Shown: positions 48,757 to 58,648, counted from the stretch's first letter. The stretch is 64,000 nucleotides of DNA from Pseudomonas frederiksbergensis (GCF_017114915.1 NZ_JAAUOE010000002.1:186001-250000); one strand, 5' to 3'. A program made the numbers and translations. Notes: generated by a model from the sequence alone, not told the origin.

Positions 48757-48797
48757 CATAATAGAATAACAAACTTAATATTTATTATTTTCCCATC
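48757..48797 (+). promoter_or_regulatory. AT-rich upstream region of tcyA (CysB-like candidate)
   Basis: CTCATAATAGAATAACAAAC then TTAATATTTATTATTTTCCC, about 145-185 bases ahead of the cystine-binding protein gene. The CTCATAA start and the TATTTATTATTTT end match the tauA upstream region. It is the only AT-rich stretch in this 207-base gap. Confidence 0.45.
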
Positions 48798-48942
48798 TAA
48801 AAACGACATCATATAGTCACGCCGCAGGCGAATTTGCAGCGAGACGCATAAGCTGCTTTAGGGCAGGATATCGCAGTCGTTCAAATCCCGAATTTGCCAA
48901 CTTTCCTTAAGCGTCTTCCATAAGAAAACACAGGGGCTTGTC

Positions 48943-49737
48943 ATGAATTTTTCCGCACTACGTCGAAATCTGCTGGTGGGCTCGTTGGGCCTGGCGCTGA
49001 GCGCCGGCCTGCTCGGGCAAGCGGTTGCCGGTGAGCAACTGCAAAAAATCAAGGACGCAGGCGTGATCAACGTCGGTCTGGAAGGTACTTATCCACCGTT
49101 CAGTTTCGTCGATGCCGACGGTAAACTGACCGGCTTCGAAGTCGAGTTCTCCGAAGCCTTGGCCAAAGAACTGGGCGTGAAGGTCAAACTGCAACCGACC
49201 AAATGGGACGGCATCCTCGCAGCCCTGGAGTCCAAGCGTCTGGACGCGGTGGTCAACCAAGTGACCATCTCCGAAGAGCGCAAGAAGAAGTATGACTTCT
49301 CCGAGCCGTACACCGTTTCCGGGATTCAGGCGCTGACCCTGACCAAAAACAAAGACACCATCAAGACCGCCGCCGATCTGGCCGGCAAGAAAGTAGGCGT
49401 AGGCCTGGGCACCAACTACGAGCAGTGGGTGAAAGAAAATGTGCCCAAGGCTGACATCCGCACCTACGAAGATGATCCGACCAAGTTCCAGGATCTGCGC
49501 GTCGGCCGCATCGACGCCATTCTGATCGACCGCCTCGCCGCGCTGGAATACGCCAAGAAAGCCAAGGACACTGCCGCCGCCGGCGAACCGTTCTCCCGCC
49601 AGGAAGCCGGCATTGCCCTACGCAAAGGCGAGCCTGAGCTGCTGGCCGCGGTGAACAAGGCCATCGACAAGCTGCGTGCCGACGGTACGCTGAAAAAGCT
49701 TTCGGAAAAATACTTCAGCGCTGACGTCACTCAATAA
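48943..49737 (+). CDS. tcyA: cystine ABC transporter substrate-binding protein
   Basis: Periplasmic receptor for cystine (TcyJ/FliY type). 264 residues: signal peptide about 1-26 (ending LGQAVAGEQL), then SBP3 domain: GVINVGLEGTYPPFSFVDAD, VNQVTISEERKKKYDFSEPY, GTNYEQWV. AGGGG is seven bases upstream. Its TAA overlaps the permease ATG by one base. Confidence 0.92.
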   Translation: MNFSALRRNLLVGSLGLALSAGLLGQAVAGEQLQKIKDAGVINVGLEGTYPPFSFVDADGKLTGFEVEFSEALAKELGVKVKLQPTKWDGILAALESKRLDAVVNQVTISEERKKKYDFSEPYTVSGIQALTLTKNKDTIKTAADLAGKKVGVGLGTNYEQWVKENVPKADIRTYEDDPTKFQDLRVGRIDAILIDRLAALEYAKKAKDTAAAGEPFSRQEAGIALRKGEPELLAAVNKAIDKLRADGTLKKLSEKYFSADVTQ

Positions 49738-50402
49738 TGGAAGCAGCTTTCCAACTTGCGCTGGACTCCGCGCCCTTTCTCCTCAAGGGCGCGTACTACA
49801 CGGTCATCTTGAGCCTGGGCGGGATGTTCTTCGGCCTGCTGATGGGCTTCGGCCTGGCATTGATGCGCCTGTCGCGCTTCAAACTGGTGAGCTGGATCGC
49901 CCGCATCTACGTGTCGTTCTTTCGCGGCACGCCGTTGCTGGTGCAACTGTTCGTGATCTACTACGGCTTGCCGCAACTGGGCATCGAACTTGATCCGCTG
50001 CCGGCGGCCCTGATCGGCTTCTCGCTGAACATGGCGGCCTACGCCTGCGAAATCCTGCGCGCCGCAATCAGCTCCATCGAGCGCGGCCAGTGGGAAGCCG
50101 CTGCCAGTATCGGCATGACCCGCGCGCAAACCCTGCGCCGGGCCATCCTGCCGCAAGCGATGCGCACAGCCCTGCCTCCGTTGGGCAACAGCTTCATCTC
50201 GCTGGTCAAGGACACCGCGCTGGCAGCCACGATTCAGGTGCCGGAGTTGTTCCGCCAGGCGCAGCTGATCACCGCCCGTACTTTCGAAATTTTCACCATG
50301 TATCTGGCCGCCGCGCTGATCTACTGGGTTCTGGCGACGGTACTGTCGCACCTGCAGAATCAGTTGGAAGCGCGGGTCAATCGGCACGACCAGGAGTCCT
50401 GA
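49737..50402 (+). CDS. tcyL: cystine ABC transporter permease
   Basis: A HisMQ-type inner-membrane permease, 221 residues with about five membrane segments and the EAA loop (about 135-165, [20 protein letters not shown]). The TAATG overlap with tcyA indicates translational coupling. Near the end [20 protein letters not shown] forms the last membrane helix. Confidence 0.92.
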   Translation: MEAAFQLALDSAPFLLKGAYYTVILSLGGMFFGLLMGFGLALMRLSRFKLVSWIARIYVSFFRGTPLLVQLFVIYYGLPQLGIELDPLPAALIGFSLNMAAYACEILRAAISSIERGQWEAAASIGMTRAQTLRRAILPQAMRTALPPLGNSFISLVKDTALAATIQVPELFRQAQLITARTFEIFTMYLAAALIYWVLATVLSHLQNQLEARVNRHDQES

Positions 50403-50406
50403 CCCC

Positions 50407-51156
50407 ATGATTGTCGTGGAAAAACTGACAAAGCAATTCAAGGGTCAAGTGGTGCTCAATGGCATCGATCTGCAGGTGAAGGAAGGCGAGGTGGTGGCGA
50501 TCATTGGCCCCAGCGGCTCGGGCAAGACCACCTTCCTGCGTTGCCTGAATTTTCTGGAAGAACCTTCCAGCGGCCGGATCAAGGTCGGCGACATCGAGAT
50601 CGATGGCAGCCGCCCCCTGAACCAGCAGCAGAGCCTGGTGCGACGCCTGCGCCAGCACGTGGGTTTTGTGTTCCAGAACTTCAACCTGTTCCCTCATCGC
50701 ACGGCCCTGGAAAACGTCATCGAAGGACCGATCGTGGTGAAAAAGATCCCACGGCCCGACGCTGTTGCCCTGGGTAAAAAGCTGTTGGCCAAGGTCGGCC
50801 TGGCGGGCAAGGAAGACGCTTACCCGCGTCGTCTCTCCGGCGGTCAGCAACAGCGTGTGGCGATTGCCCGGGCGCTGGCGATGGAACCGGAAGTGATCCT
50901 GTTCGATGAACCGACCTCAGCGCTGGACCCGGAATTGGTGGGCGAAGTGTTGGCGACCATCCGCGGCCTGGCCGAGGAGAAACGCACCATGGTGATCGTC
51001 ACTCACGAAATGGGTTTTGCCCGGGACGTGGCCAATCGCGTGGTGTTTTTCGACAAGGGTGTGATCGTCGAACAGGGCGAAGCCAAGGCGTTGTTTGCCA
51101 ACCCGAAAGAAGAACGGACGAAGCAATTTCTCAGCAAGTTCCTTAATAACGCTTAA
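50407..51156 (+). CDS. tcyN: cystine ABC transporter ATPase
   Basis: The ATPase of the cystine importer, 249 residues: Walker [11 protein letters not shown]-loop [10 protein letters not shown], signature [15 protein letters not shown], Walker [13 protein letters not shown]-loop THEMGFA. It starts four bases after the permease. The operon is tcyALN, next to dcyD. Confidence 0.92.
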   Translation: MIVVEKLTKQFKGQVVLNGIDLQVKEGEVVAIIGPSGSGKTTFLRCLNFLEEPSSGRIKVGDIEIDGSRPLNQQQSLVRRLRQHVGFVFQNFNLFPHRTALENVIEGPIVVKKIPRPDAVALGKKLLAKVGLAGKEDAYPRRLSGGQQQRVAIARALAMEPEVILFDEPTSALDPELVGEVLATIRGLAEEKRTMVIVTHEMGFARDVANRVVFFDKGVIVEQGEAKALFANPKEERTKQFLSKFLNNA

Positions 51157-51650
51157 TTGCACCCCACTAAAAAATCGTCAACTTCCATGGATGGAAGTGA
51201 CATTCCCTTCTTCTAAAAACCTCTCAACCGTCTATTTTATCCATCCGAACCTTAAATAACTTTCCGTTATCCCATGCGTTACATATATATGTCCTGCAAC
51301 ATATTCATATCGCCTGAAATCCGTAAATTTCCTCGCCACTAAAAGTCAATGGGTTGCAGCCGACCAGACGTAAAACCCACTAAATTCCAGACTAAATTCG
51401 ACAGAGCCATGTGGTTTATTAACTGTACCGCGTAGGAATTTTCTGAATAACCCAAGCGCCAACCTTTAACCAACGAACGCTATTGACACCTATTCGAACG
51501 CGCTCTTATCTAGTCCCCAACAGGCGCCAGTCATCACACTCAATCATTATTCAAGCGCATTAATAGTGAATCGTTTTGTTGCTGGGGAATTCACGCCTTT
51601 CAAACTTTCAGAAACGGACTTCGCGGCAAGGCTTCAAGGAGAGAAACCCC
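51157..51650 (+). promoter_or_regulatory. AT-rich gap with sigma70-like promoter
   Basis: This 494-base gap has lower GC than its surroundings. TTGACA (51484-51489) and TTATCT (51507-51512) are separated by 17 bases and point at the gene at 51651, predicting a leader of about 130 bases. No repeat family or RNA gene was recognised in the remainder. Confidence 0.5.
51179..51196. promoter_or_regulatory. perfect palindrome after tcyN
   Basis: ACTTCCAT-GG-ATGGAAGT, an 18-base perfect palindrome about 25 bases after the tcyN stop. The following bases are not a T run. It could be a weak hairpin or a protein-binding site in the 494-base gap. Confidence 0.5.
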
Positions 51651-52415
51651 ATGACAAGCACTTCGAACAAACCCGAACTTGCAGCCCCGACCCTGGCGCA
51701 AAGCCACAAGGCCGGCATCAACATCACCTCGGCCGCTCACCTCATGATCGATGTGCCGCCCTACCCAGGCATGGACGAAGGCGACCTGATCGAGCTGTTC
51801 TGGAACAGCTGCTACGTGGCCTCCAGCGTGTTGCGGGTGGACCATGTCGGCAAAGCGGTGAGCCTGCGGGTGCCGGAAAGCTTCATTGCCAATGGTTCTG
51901 CACGCGTCCATTACAAGGTGATGCAGGTCGGGCAAGGGCCGGCGGTATCGCCGACGGCACGCGTCCAGATCAAACTCGATTGCCCGGGCGGCCTGCCCTC
52001 CCCCCTTTACGATGAAGAAAACCAGAGCCTGGCGCCCGTATTCATCCCTGAAACCATTCGCCGTCAGGGGGTCAATCCGAATCAGGTCAAACGCGGCGTG
52101 CCGTTGACCATCGAACCGTACCTGAACATGGCGGCCGACGACGAAATCACCCTGCGCTGGGGCGATGTGCGCATGGACCTGCCAAAGCTCAAGCCTTGCG
52201 ATGTGGGTCAGCCGATTCAGGTCTGGGTGCCCCCGGCGATCATTCTCGAAGCCGGCGAAGACCTTCGACTGGAAGTGACCTATTGCATCCTCGATCGCGT
52301 GGGTAACAACTCGCGCTGGGCACCGGCGCGCACACTGAAAATCGGCTGTGCCAATCCTTACCTGAAAGTGCCGCCCAAAGAAGTGCTCAAAGCCGCAGAA
52401 CCCAGAAAGCGGTGA
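51651..52415 (+). CDS. hypothetical protein with Ig-like/adhesin-type segments
   Basis: A 254-residue protein without signal peptide or membrane segment. ATG 51651 has AAGGAGA nine bases before it. Two similar beta-rich units are visible: AAHLMIDVPPYPGMDEGDLI and TIEPYLNMAADDEITLRWGD, each followed by VxVPxxxI... and a VHYKVMQVG/VTYCILDRVG strand. This pattern occurs in large Pseudomonas surface or insecticidal-type proteins as tandem repeats; here it is a stand-alone two-unit version. Its place between two sulfur operons has no obvious meaning. Function not assigned. Confidence 0.6.
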   Translation: MTSTSNKPELAAPTLAQSHKAGINITSAAHLMIDVPPYPGMDEGDLIELFWNSCYVASSVLRVDHVGKAVSLRVPESFIANGSARVHYKVMQVGQGPAVSPTARVQIKLDCPGGLPSPLYDEENQSLAPVFIPETIRRQGVNPNQVKRGVPLTIEPYLNMAADDEITLRWGDVRMDLPKLKPCDVGQPIQVWVPPAIILEAGEDLRLEVTYCILDRVGNNSRWAPARTLKIGCANPYLKVPPKEVLKAAEPRKR

Positions 52416-52417
52416 GG

Positions 52418-52557
52418 CCCTGTAGCAGCTGGCGAAGCCTGCGTTCGGCTGCGAAGCAGTCGCAAAAACCGTGTACCGCAGTCATTCAGGTTGATCGCGG
52501 GCTCAGGATTTACGACTGCTGCGCAGCCGAACGCAGGCTTCGCCAGCTGCTACAGGG
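52418..52557. repeat. modular ~140-bp palindrome
   Basis: Outer arms CCCTGTAGCAGCTGGCGAAG and CTTCGCCAGCTGCTACAGGG pair perfectly; inner arms CGTTCGGCTGCGAAGCAGTC and GACTGCTGCGCAGCCGAACG nearly so, around a ~55-base centre. The inner arm equals that of the 39171-39301 element, but the outer arm is unrelated. Confidence 0.85.
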
Positions 52558-52569
52558 AAGAGACTGATA

Positions 52570-52640
52570 CCTCTTCTATCTATATTCCTAAAAGTTAGTT
52601 CATTAATTATTTATACGCGTTTAGGGTATATACACCGGAC
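52570..52640 (+). promoter_or_regulatory. AT-rich upstream region of the sfnB genes
   Basis: ATATTCCTAAAAGTTAGTTC followed by ATTAATTATTTATACGCG about 140-200 bases before the first SfnB gene. It is AT-rich like the tau and tcy upstream regions, though the CTCATAA word is missing. A sigma54 promoter (SfnR-type control) was sought and not clearly found. Confidence 0.35.
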
Positions 52641-52774
52641 CACCGGACATTCGTGTTTTTCGTTCGCCGCAACCCTTGCGGCGCTTTCATGAGATGTGAG
52701 GTAGGTATGGTCCGGAACACAATCACCCCAGTGCAGATCGCCAGGGCATTGCGTGCAGCCAAGGAGCGGCACTG

Positions 52775-54016
52775 ATGTCCAGTCTGGCAGATGCAATCGT
52801 CCAGAGTGACCTGGACATCGCCCCATTGTTGTTGCCCGCGCAGGTCTTGCGCAACGACGCACAAGCCATCAAGGCGGCCCATGAGCTGGCGCAAGTCGCC
52901 CGCCTGCATGCCGCCAAACGTGACCAGCAGCGCAAGCTGCCATGGTCGGAAATCGAGCAGTTCACCCGCAGCGGCCTGGGCAGCATTGCCATCCCGCGTG
53001 AGTACGGTGGCCCGCAGGTTTCATTTGTCACCCTGGCCGAAGTCTTCGCGATCATTTCCGCGGCTGACCCGGCCTTGGGGCAGATCCCGCAGAACCAGTT
53101 CGGGATTCTCAACCTGATCCTGGGCAGCGCCACCGAGGCGCAGAAAAAGCAGCTGTTCAAAAGTGTGCTCGAAGGCTGGCGAATCGGTAACGCGGGCCCT
53201 GAGCGCGGCACCAAAAATACCCTGGAGCTCAAGGCGCGCATCACCACCGACGGCGATGGCTTCGTCATCAACGGGCAGAAGTTCTATTCCACCGGTGCCC
53301 TGTTCGCCCACTGGGTGGCCGTCAAGGCGCTGAACGACGACGGCAAGCAAGTGCTGGCCTTCGTCCGTCGCGGCACACCGGGCTTGCGCATCGTTGATGA
53401 CTGGTCAGGTTTCGGCCAGCGCACCACCGCCAGCGGCACCCTTTTGCTCAACAACGTGCGGGTCGATGCCGAGCTAGTGGTGGATAACTGGAAGATCAAC
53501 GACAGCCCCAATATTCAGGGCGCCGTGTCACAGCTGATTCAAGCGGCCATCGACGCCGGCATCGCCCGGGGCGCCATCGATGACGCCATCGAGTTCGTGA
53601 AAACCCGTGCCCGGCCCTGGATCGACGCCAAGGTCGAACGGGCCAGCGACGACCTCTACGTGATCGCTGATATCGGCAAGCTGAAAATCGAACTGCACGC
53701 CGCCGAAGCGCTGCTGCGCAAGGCCGGGCAAGTGCTCGATCAGGTCAGCGCCGCGCCGCTCACCGCCGAGTCTGCGGCACGCGCCTCGATTGCCGTTGCC
53801 GAGGCCAAAGTGCTGACCACCGAGATCTCGCTGCTGGCCAGCGAAAAACTCTTCGAACTGGCCGGCAGCCGCGCCACCCTCGCCGAGTTCAACCTCGACC
53901 GCCACTGGCGCAATGCCCGGGTGCACACGCTGCACGACCCGGTGCGCTGGAAGTATCACGCGGTTGGCGCCTATCGCCTCAACGGCACACTCCCCGCTCG
54001 CCACTCCTGGATTTAA
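52775..54016 (+). CDS. sfnB: SfnB-family sulfur-acquisition monooxygenase, copy 1
   Basis: An acyl-CoA-dehydrogenase-fold flavoprotein related to DszC and SfnB, which act on organosulfur compounds. 413 residues: N-terminal helices, ACAD middle domain (ERGTKNTLELKARITTDGDG, FVINGQKFYSTGALFAHW), and C-terminal helical domain with DLDRHWRNARVHTLHDPVRWKYH-like NLDRHWRNARVHTLHDPVRW. AAGGAG is six bases before the ATG. Five bases separate it from copy 2. It presumably works with reduced flavin on sulfones or sulfoxides. Confidence 0.88.
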   Translation: MSSLADAIVQSDLDIAPLLLPAQVLRNDAQAIKAAHELAQVARLHAAKRDQQRKLPWSEIEQFTRSGLGSIAIPREYGGPQVSFVTLAEVFAIISAADPALGQIPQNQFGILNLILGSATEAQKKQLFKSVLEGWRIGNAGPERGTKNTLELKARITTDGDGFVINGQKFYSTGALFAHWVAVKALNDDGKQVLAFVRRGTPGLRIVDDWSGFGQRTTASGTLLLNNVRVDAELVVDNWKINDSPNIQGAVSQLIQAAIDAGIARGAIDDAIEFVKTRARPWIDAKVERASDDLYVIADIGKLKIELHAAEALLRKAGQVLDQVSAAPLTAESAARASIAVAEAKVLTTEISLLASEKLFELAGSRATLAEFNLDRHWRNARVHTLHDPVRWKYHAVGAYRLNGTLPARHSWI

Positions 54017-54021
54017 CGACC

Positions 54022-55215
54022 ATGACTCTTTCTCACCACGTCGCGGTCATCACCCGCGATGAGCAAGCCCTGATCGTCGCCAGTGACCTGGCCGACGACT
54101 TCAAACGCGACAGCGCCCTGCGCGACCGCGAACGTCGGTTGCCGCACCCTGAACTGGAAGTGTTTTCCCGTTCGGGTCTCTGGGGCATCAGCGTGCCAAA
54201 AGCATACGGCGGCGCCGGGGTTTCCAACGTCACCCTGGCCAAGGTGATCGCGTTGATCGCCCAGGCCGACGGTTCACTCGGGCAGATCCCGCAAAACCAT
54301 TTCTACGCCCTCGAGGTGCTCCGTGTGAACGGCACCGAGGAGCAGAAAAAGCGCCTGTACGCCGAAGTGCTGGCGGGCCAGCGTTTCGGCAACGCCCTGG
54401 CGGAGCTGGGCACCAAAACCGCCCATGATCGCGTCACCCGCCTGACCCGTGACGGCGACGGCTATCGCATCAACGGCCGCAAGTTCTACGCCACTGGCGC
54501 TATTTACGCCCAGCGCATTCCCACATCAGTGGTGGACGAACACGGCGTGCAGCAACTGGCCTTCGTCCCGCGCAACAGCAAAGGCCTGACGGTCATCGAC
54601 GACTGGAGCGGCTTCGGCCAGCGCACCACCGGCAGCGGTTCGGTGGTGTTCGAAGACGTGTATGTCGCCGCCGAGGACGTGATCCCGTTTCAAAGCGCCT
54701 TCGAGCGCCCGACCACCGTCGGCCCGTTGGCGCAGATTCTCCATGCCGCCATCGACACCGGCATCGCCCGCGCCGCCTATGAAGATGCGCTGCATTTTGT
54801 GCGCACCAAAACCCGGCCGTGGATCGACGCCACCCATGAAAAAGCCACCGAAGATCCGCTGACGATCAAGAGTTTCGGTCACTTGAGTATTCGCCTGCAC
54901 GCCGCCGAAGCCTTGCTGGAACGAGCCGGCGAATTCCTCGACCAGGCTCAGGCCGACACCAACGCCCAGACCGTCGCCGCCGCGTCGATTGCGGTTGCCG
55001 AAGCCCGGGCCATCAGCACCGAAACGTCCCTGGCCGCCGGCAGCACGTTGTTTGAACTGGCCGGCAGCCAGGCGACTCTGGCCGAGCACGGCCTGGATCG
55101 TCACTGGCGCAACGCCCGGGTGCATACCCTGCACGACCCGGTGCGCTGGAAGTATCACGCGGTGGGCAATTACTACCTCAACGATGAAAACCCGCCGTTG
55201 CGGGGGACCATTTAA
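54022..55215 (+). CDS. SfnB-family sulfur-acquisition monooxygenase, copy 2
   Basis: A 397-residue paralogue of the preceding gene (shared SGFGQRTT, GQIPQN, RHWRNARVHTLHDPVRWKYHAVG). Both keep the fold's core, so tandem duplication with divergence is likely. The ranges HSLS-like surface near 100-160 differ, which could mean distinct substrates or a heteromer. Its TAA overlaps the ATG of the flavin monooxygenase by one base. Confidence 0.88.
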   Translation: MTLSHHVAVITRDEQALIVASDLADDFKRDSALRDRERRLPHPELEVFSRSGLWGISVPKAYGGAGVSNVTLAKVIALIAQADGSLGQIPQNHFYALEVLRVNGTEEQKKRLYAEVLAGQRFGNALAELGTKTAHDRVTRLTRDGDGYRINGRKFYATGAIYAQRIPTSVVDEHGVQQLAFVPRNSKGLTVIDDWSGFGQRTTGSGSVVFEDVYVAAEDVIPFQSAFERPTTVGPLAQILHAAIDTGIARAAYEDALHFVRTKTRPWIDATHEKATEDPLTIKSFGHLSIRLHAAEALLERAGEFLDQAQADTNAQTVAAASIAVAEARAISTETSLAAGSTLFELAGSQATLAEHGLDRHWRNARVHTLHDPVRWKYHAVGNYYLNDENPPLRGTI

Positions 55216-56567
55216 TGAGCAAAAAGAAGATCCTGCTCAACGCGTTCAACATGAACTGCATCGGGCACATCAACCATGGCCTGTGGACCCATCCACGGGA
55301 CAACTCCACCCAATACAAAACCATCGAATACTGGACTGAACTGGCTCAATTGCTGGAACGCGGACTGTTCGATGGTTTGTTCATCGCCGACATCATCGGC
55401 GTGTACGACGTCTATCAAAACTCGGTGGACGTACCGCTCAAAGAGTCGATCCAGTTGCCGGTCAACGACCCGCTGCTGCTGGTCTCGGCCATGGCCGCGG
55501 TCACCAGAAACCTCGGCTTCGGCCTGACCGCCAACCTGACCTACGAGCCGCCGTATCTGTTCGCCCGGCGTATGTCGACCCTCGATCATCTGAGTCATGG
55601 GCGGGTCGGCTGGAACATCGTCACCGGCTATCTGGACAGCGCCGCCAAGGCCATGGGCCTGCGCGAACAGGTGGAACACGACCGCCGTTACGACCAGGCT
55701 GACGAATACCTGCAAGTGCTCTACAAACTCTGGGAAGGCAGCTGGGAAAACGGCGCGGTGCTCAACGACCGCGAGCAGCGGATCTACGCCCAGCCAGACA
55801 AAGTGCACAAGGTCGAGCACAAGGGCGAGTTCTATCAGGTCGAGGGTTATCACCTTTGCGAGCCATCGCCGCAACGCACGCCGGTGCTGTTCCAGGCCGG
55901 CAGTTCCGATCGCGGTTTGCTGTTCGCCGGTCGGCATGCCGAGTGCGTGTTCATCAGCGGCCAGAACAAACCAGCAACCCGGATTCAGGTGGACAAGGTT
56001 CGCGCCAGCGCCGTCGAAGCGGGGCGCAAGCCTGAGGACATCAAGGTGTTCATGGGCCTTAACGTGATCGTTGGCGCCACCGAAGCGCTGGCCTGGGCCA
56101 AGCATGCCGAGTACCTGCGCTACGCCAGCGCCGAGGCCGGCGTGGCGCATTTTTCAGCCTCCACCGGGATTGATTTTTCCGAGTACGAACTCGATGAACC
56201 GATCCAGTACGTGAAGAGCAACGCCATCCAGTCCGCCACCAAAAACCTGCAAAACAACGACTGGACCCGCCGCAAACTGCTGGAACAACACGCCCTCGGT
56301 GGCCGCTACATCACCGTCGTCGGCTCGCCGCAGCAGGTGGCCGATGAGCTGGAATCGTGGATCGCGGAAACAGGGCTGGATGGTTTCAACCTGACGCGGA
56401 TTGTCACGCCGGAAAGCTATGTGGATTTCATTGAGCTGGTGATTCCGGAGTTGCAACGCAGGGGGTCGTACAAGACCGCTTACGACAACGGCAGCCTGCG
56501 GGAAAAGCTGTTTCAGCGTGACGCGCATTTGCCTGAGCAACATACCGGCTCCCACTACCGACACTGA
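55215..56567 (+). CDS. NtaA/SnaA/DszA-type flavin-dependent monooxygenase
   Basis: A luciferase-like (LLM) FMN-dependent monooxygenase of 450 residues. It has FNMNCIGHINHGLWTHPRDN at the N-terminus, GFGLTANLTYEPPYLFARRM, HGRVGWNIVTGYLDSAA and PVLFQAGSSDRGLLFAGRHA, typical of NtaA/DszA/DmoA. DszA-type enzymes cleave C-S bonds of sulfones. Coupled to the two SfnB genes, it probably completes a route that frees sulfite from an organosulfur source. The flavin reductase is not in this operon. Confidence 0.9.
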   Translation: MSKKKILLNAFNMNCIGHINHGLWTHPRDNSTQYKTIEYWTELAQLLERGLFDGLFIADIIGVYDVYQNSVDVPLKESIQLPVNDPLLLVSAMAAVTRNLGFGLTANLTYEPPYLFARRMSTLDHLSHGRVGWNIVTGYLDSAAKAMGLREQVEHDRRYDQADEYLQVLYKLWEGSWENGAVLNDREQRIYAQPDKVHKVEHKGEFYQVEGYHLCEPSPQRTPVLFQAGSSDRGLLFAGRHAECVFISGQNKPATRIQVDKVRASAVEAGRKPEDIKVFMGLNVIVGATEALAWAKHAEYLRYASAEAGVAHFSASTGIDFSEYELDEPIQYVKSNAIQSATKNLQNNDWTRRKLLEQHALGGRYITVVGSPQQVADELESWIAETGLDGFNLTRIVTPESYVDFIELVIPELQRRGSYKTAYDNGSLREKLFQRDAHLPEQHTGSHYRH

Positions 56568-56573
56568 CTCCTT

Positions 56574-56680
56574 GATCGTTCCCACGCTCCGCGTGGGAAT
56601 GCCTCAACGGACGCTCCGCGTCCGCTCGTGGAACGCAGAGCGTCCCGGGCTGCATTCCCACGCGGAGCATGGGAACGATC
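56574..56680. repeat. palindromic intergenic repeat, copy F
   Basis: A 107-bp member: GATCGTTCCCACGCTCCGCG on the left, CGCGGAGCATGGGAACGATC on the right (one mismatch), and inner arms GGACGCTCCGCGTCCG/GAACGCAGAGCGTCCC. It lies between the monooxygenase operon and the metQNI-type genes, seven bases after the stop. Confidence 0.9.
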
Positions 56681-56714
56681 GAACACCGTACCTTAACTGA
56701 CTGGAAGACATCCC

Positions 56715-57524
56715 ATGACCAGAAAACTCTTAACCCACCCAGTCAAAGCACTGGCCCTGGCCCTCGGCCTCTTCAGCTCCGTCACCTTCGCCGCCGACGC
56801 ACCACTGAAGGTCGGCACCACCGCCGCCTTCGCCATTCCCCTGGAAGCCGCCGTAGAAGAAGCCAACAAACAAGGCCTTAAAGTCGAACTGGTGGAATTC
56901 AGCGACTGGATCGCCCCCAACGTCAGCCTCGCCTCGGGTGACATCGACGTGAACTATTTCCAGCACATCCCGTTCCTGGAAAACGCCAAGGCCGCCGCCG
57001 GTTTTGACCTGGTGCCGTTCGCCCCGGGCATCATCAACAACGTCGGCCTCTATTCGAAAAAATACAAAAGCTTCGCCGAGTTGCCCGAAGGCGCCAGCGT
57101 GGCCATCGCCAACGACCCGATCAACAGCGGGCGCGGCCTGCAACTGCTGGCCAAGGCTGGCCTGATCACCCTCAAACCGGGCGTCGGCTACAAGGCCACC
57201 GAAGAAGACATCATCGCCAACCCGAAGAAAATCAAAATCCTCCAGGTCGAAGCCGTGCAACTGGTGCGCGCTTATGACGACGCCGATCTGGTCCAGGGTT
57301 ACCCGGCCTACATCCGCCTGTCGAAGACCTTCGATGCCAGCTCCGCCCTGCTGTTCGACGGTCTCGATCACAAGGAATACGTGATCCAGTTCGTGATCCA
57401 GCCGAAAAGCAAAACCGACCCACGGCTGATCAAATTCGTTGACATCTATCAGCACTCGCCAGCCGTTCGCGCGGCGCTGGATAAGGCCCACGGCAAGCTC
57501 TATCAAGCGGGCTGGGAAAGCTGA
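56715..57524 (+). CDS. MetQ/NlpA-family substrate-binding protein
   Basis: A periplasmic receptor of the NlpA family, 269 residues: signal peptide about 1-26 ([18 protein letters not shown]) then [63 protein letters not shown]. Unlike most MetQ proteins there is no lipobox Cys, so it would be soluble in the periplasm. Family members bind methionine; next to organosulfur monooxygenases the ligand may be methionine or an organosulfur compound. First gene of an ABC transporter operon. Confidence 0.88.
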   Translation: MTRKLLTHPVKALALALGLFSSVTFAADAPLKVGTTAAFAIPLEAAVEEANKQGLKVELVEFSDWIAPNVSLASGDIDVNYFQHIPFLENAKAAAGFDLVPFAPGIINNVGLYSKKYKSFAELPEGASVAIANDPINSGRGLQLLAKAGLITLKPGVGYKATEEDIIANPKKIKILQVEAVQLVRAYDDADLVQGYPAYIRLSKTFDASSALLFDGLDHKEYVIQFVIQPKSKTDPRLIKFVDIYQHSPAVRAALDKAHGKLYQAGWES

Positions 57525-57526
57525 AC

Positions 57527-58648
57527 ATGACCGCCGCCATCCAACGGCGACTGGAGACTCCAGAGCCACACAGTGCTGAACGCACCGAGCTGCACCCCGA
57601 ACTGAACCGCGCCCATGTGCGCTTCATCAGCCTGGGCAAAACCTACAACGGCCAGCAAGGTCCGGTGGCGGCCCTGCACGGTATCGACCTGGCGATCCAG
57701 CGCGGCGAAGTGTTCGGCATCATCGGGCGCAGCGGCGCCGGCAAGTCGTCGCTGATCCGCACCATCAACCGCCTCGAACAACCGAGCAGCGGGCGGGTGC
57801 TGATCGATCAGGTGGACATCGGCGAGTTCGATGAAGATCGCTTGGTCGCGCTTCGTCGGCGGATCGGCATGATCTTCCAGCACTTCAACCTGATGTCGGC
57901 CAAGACGGTTTGGCAGAACGTCGAGTTGCCGCTGAAAGTCGCCGGTGTGCCCAAGGAAACACGCGAGCAGAAGGTTCGTGAACTGCTGGAGCTGGTCGGC
58001 CTGCAAGGCAAGCACAAGGCTTATCCGGCGCAGCTTTCCGGCGGGCAGAAACAACGCGTCGGCATCGCCCGCGCCCTGGTGCATGACCCGCAAATTCTGC
58101 TGTGCGACGAGGCGACGTCGGCCCTAGACCCGCAGACCACGCAATCGATCCTCGGCCTGCTGCGCGAGATCAATCAACGCCTGGGCCTGACCATCGTACT
58201 GATCACCCACGAGATGGCAGTGATCCGCGATATCTGCGATCGGGTCGTGGTGCTGGAACACGGGCGAATCGTCGAGCAAGGGCCGGTCTGGGAAGTCTTT
58301 GGCAACCCGCAGCACGAGGTCAGCAAGACCTTGCTCGCGCCGCTGCAACACGGCCTCCCGGAAGAGCTGCAAAACCGCTTGCGGGCGCAGCCGCCGTCTT
58401 CGGACGCCGCCGTGGTGCTGCGTTTGCAATTCACCGGCAGCACACGCGACGAGCCGGACCTGGCGGCGCTGTTCAGCGCCCTCGGTGGCCGCGTGCGCTT
58501 GCTGCAAGGGGGCGTGGAACGGATTCAGGGCCATGCGCTGGGGCAATGGCTGCTGGCGGTGACCGGTTCGTCCCTCGGCGCCGAGGAATTGCGTCAGCGC
58601 GCCGGTAATTGGGCACAACAGGTAGAGGTGCTGGGTTATGTGGTTTGA
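57527..58648 (+). CDS. metN: MetN-type ABC transporter ATPase
   Basis: 373 residues. An N-terminal extension of about 30 residues precedes the ATPase domain: Walker [11 protein letters not shown]-loop [12 protein letters not shown], signature [15 protein letters not shown], Walker [14 protein letters not shown]-loop THEMAV. The C-terminal part (about 285-370, [20 protein letters not shown]) is a NIL-type regulatory domain that in MetN senses methionine. Its stop overlaps metI by 11 bases. It starts two bases after the receptor gene. Confidence 0.9.
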   Translation: MTAAIQRRLETPEPHSAERTELHPELNRAHVRFISLGKTYNGQQGPVAALHGIDLAIQRGEVFGIIGRSGAGKSSLIRTINRLEQPSSGRVLIDQVDIGEFDEDRLVALRRRIGMIFQHFNLMSAKTVWQNVELPLKVAGVPKETREQKVRELLELVGLQGKHKAYPAQLSGGQKQRVGIARALVHDPQILLCDEATSALDPQTTQSILGLLREINQRLGLTIVLITHEMAVIRDICDRVVVLEHGRIVEQGPVWEVFGNPQHEVSKTLLAPLQHGLPEELQNRLRAQPPSSDAAVVLRLQFTGSTRDEPDLAALFSALGGRVRLLQGGVERIQGHALGQWLLAVTGSSLGAEELRQRAGNWAQQVEVLGYVV

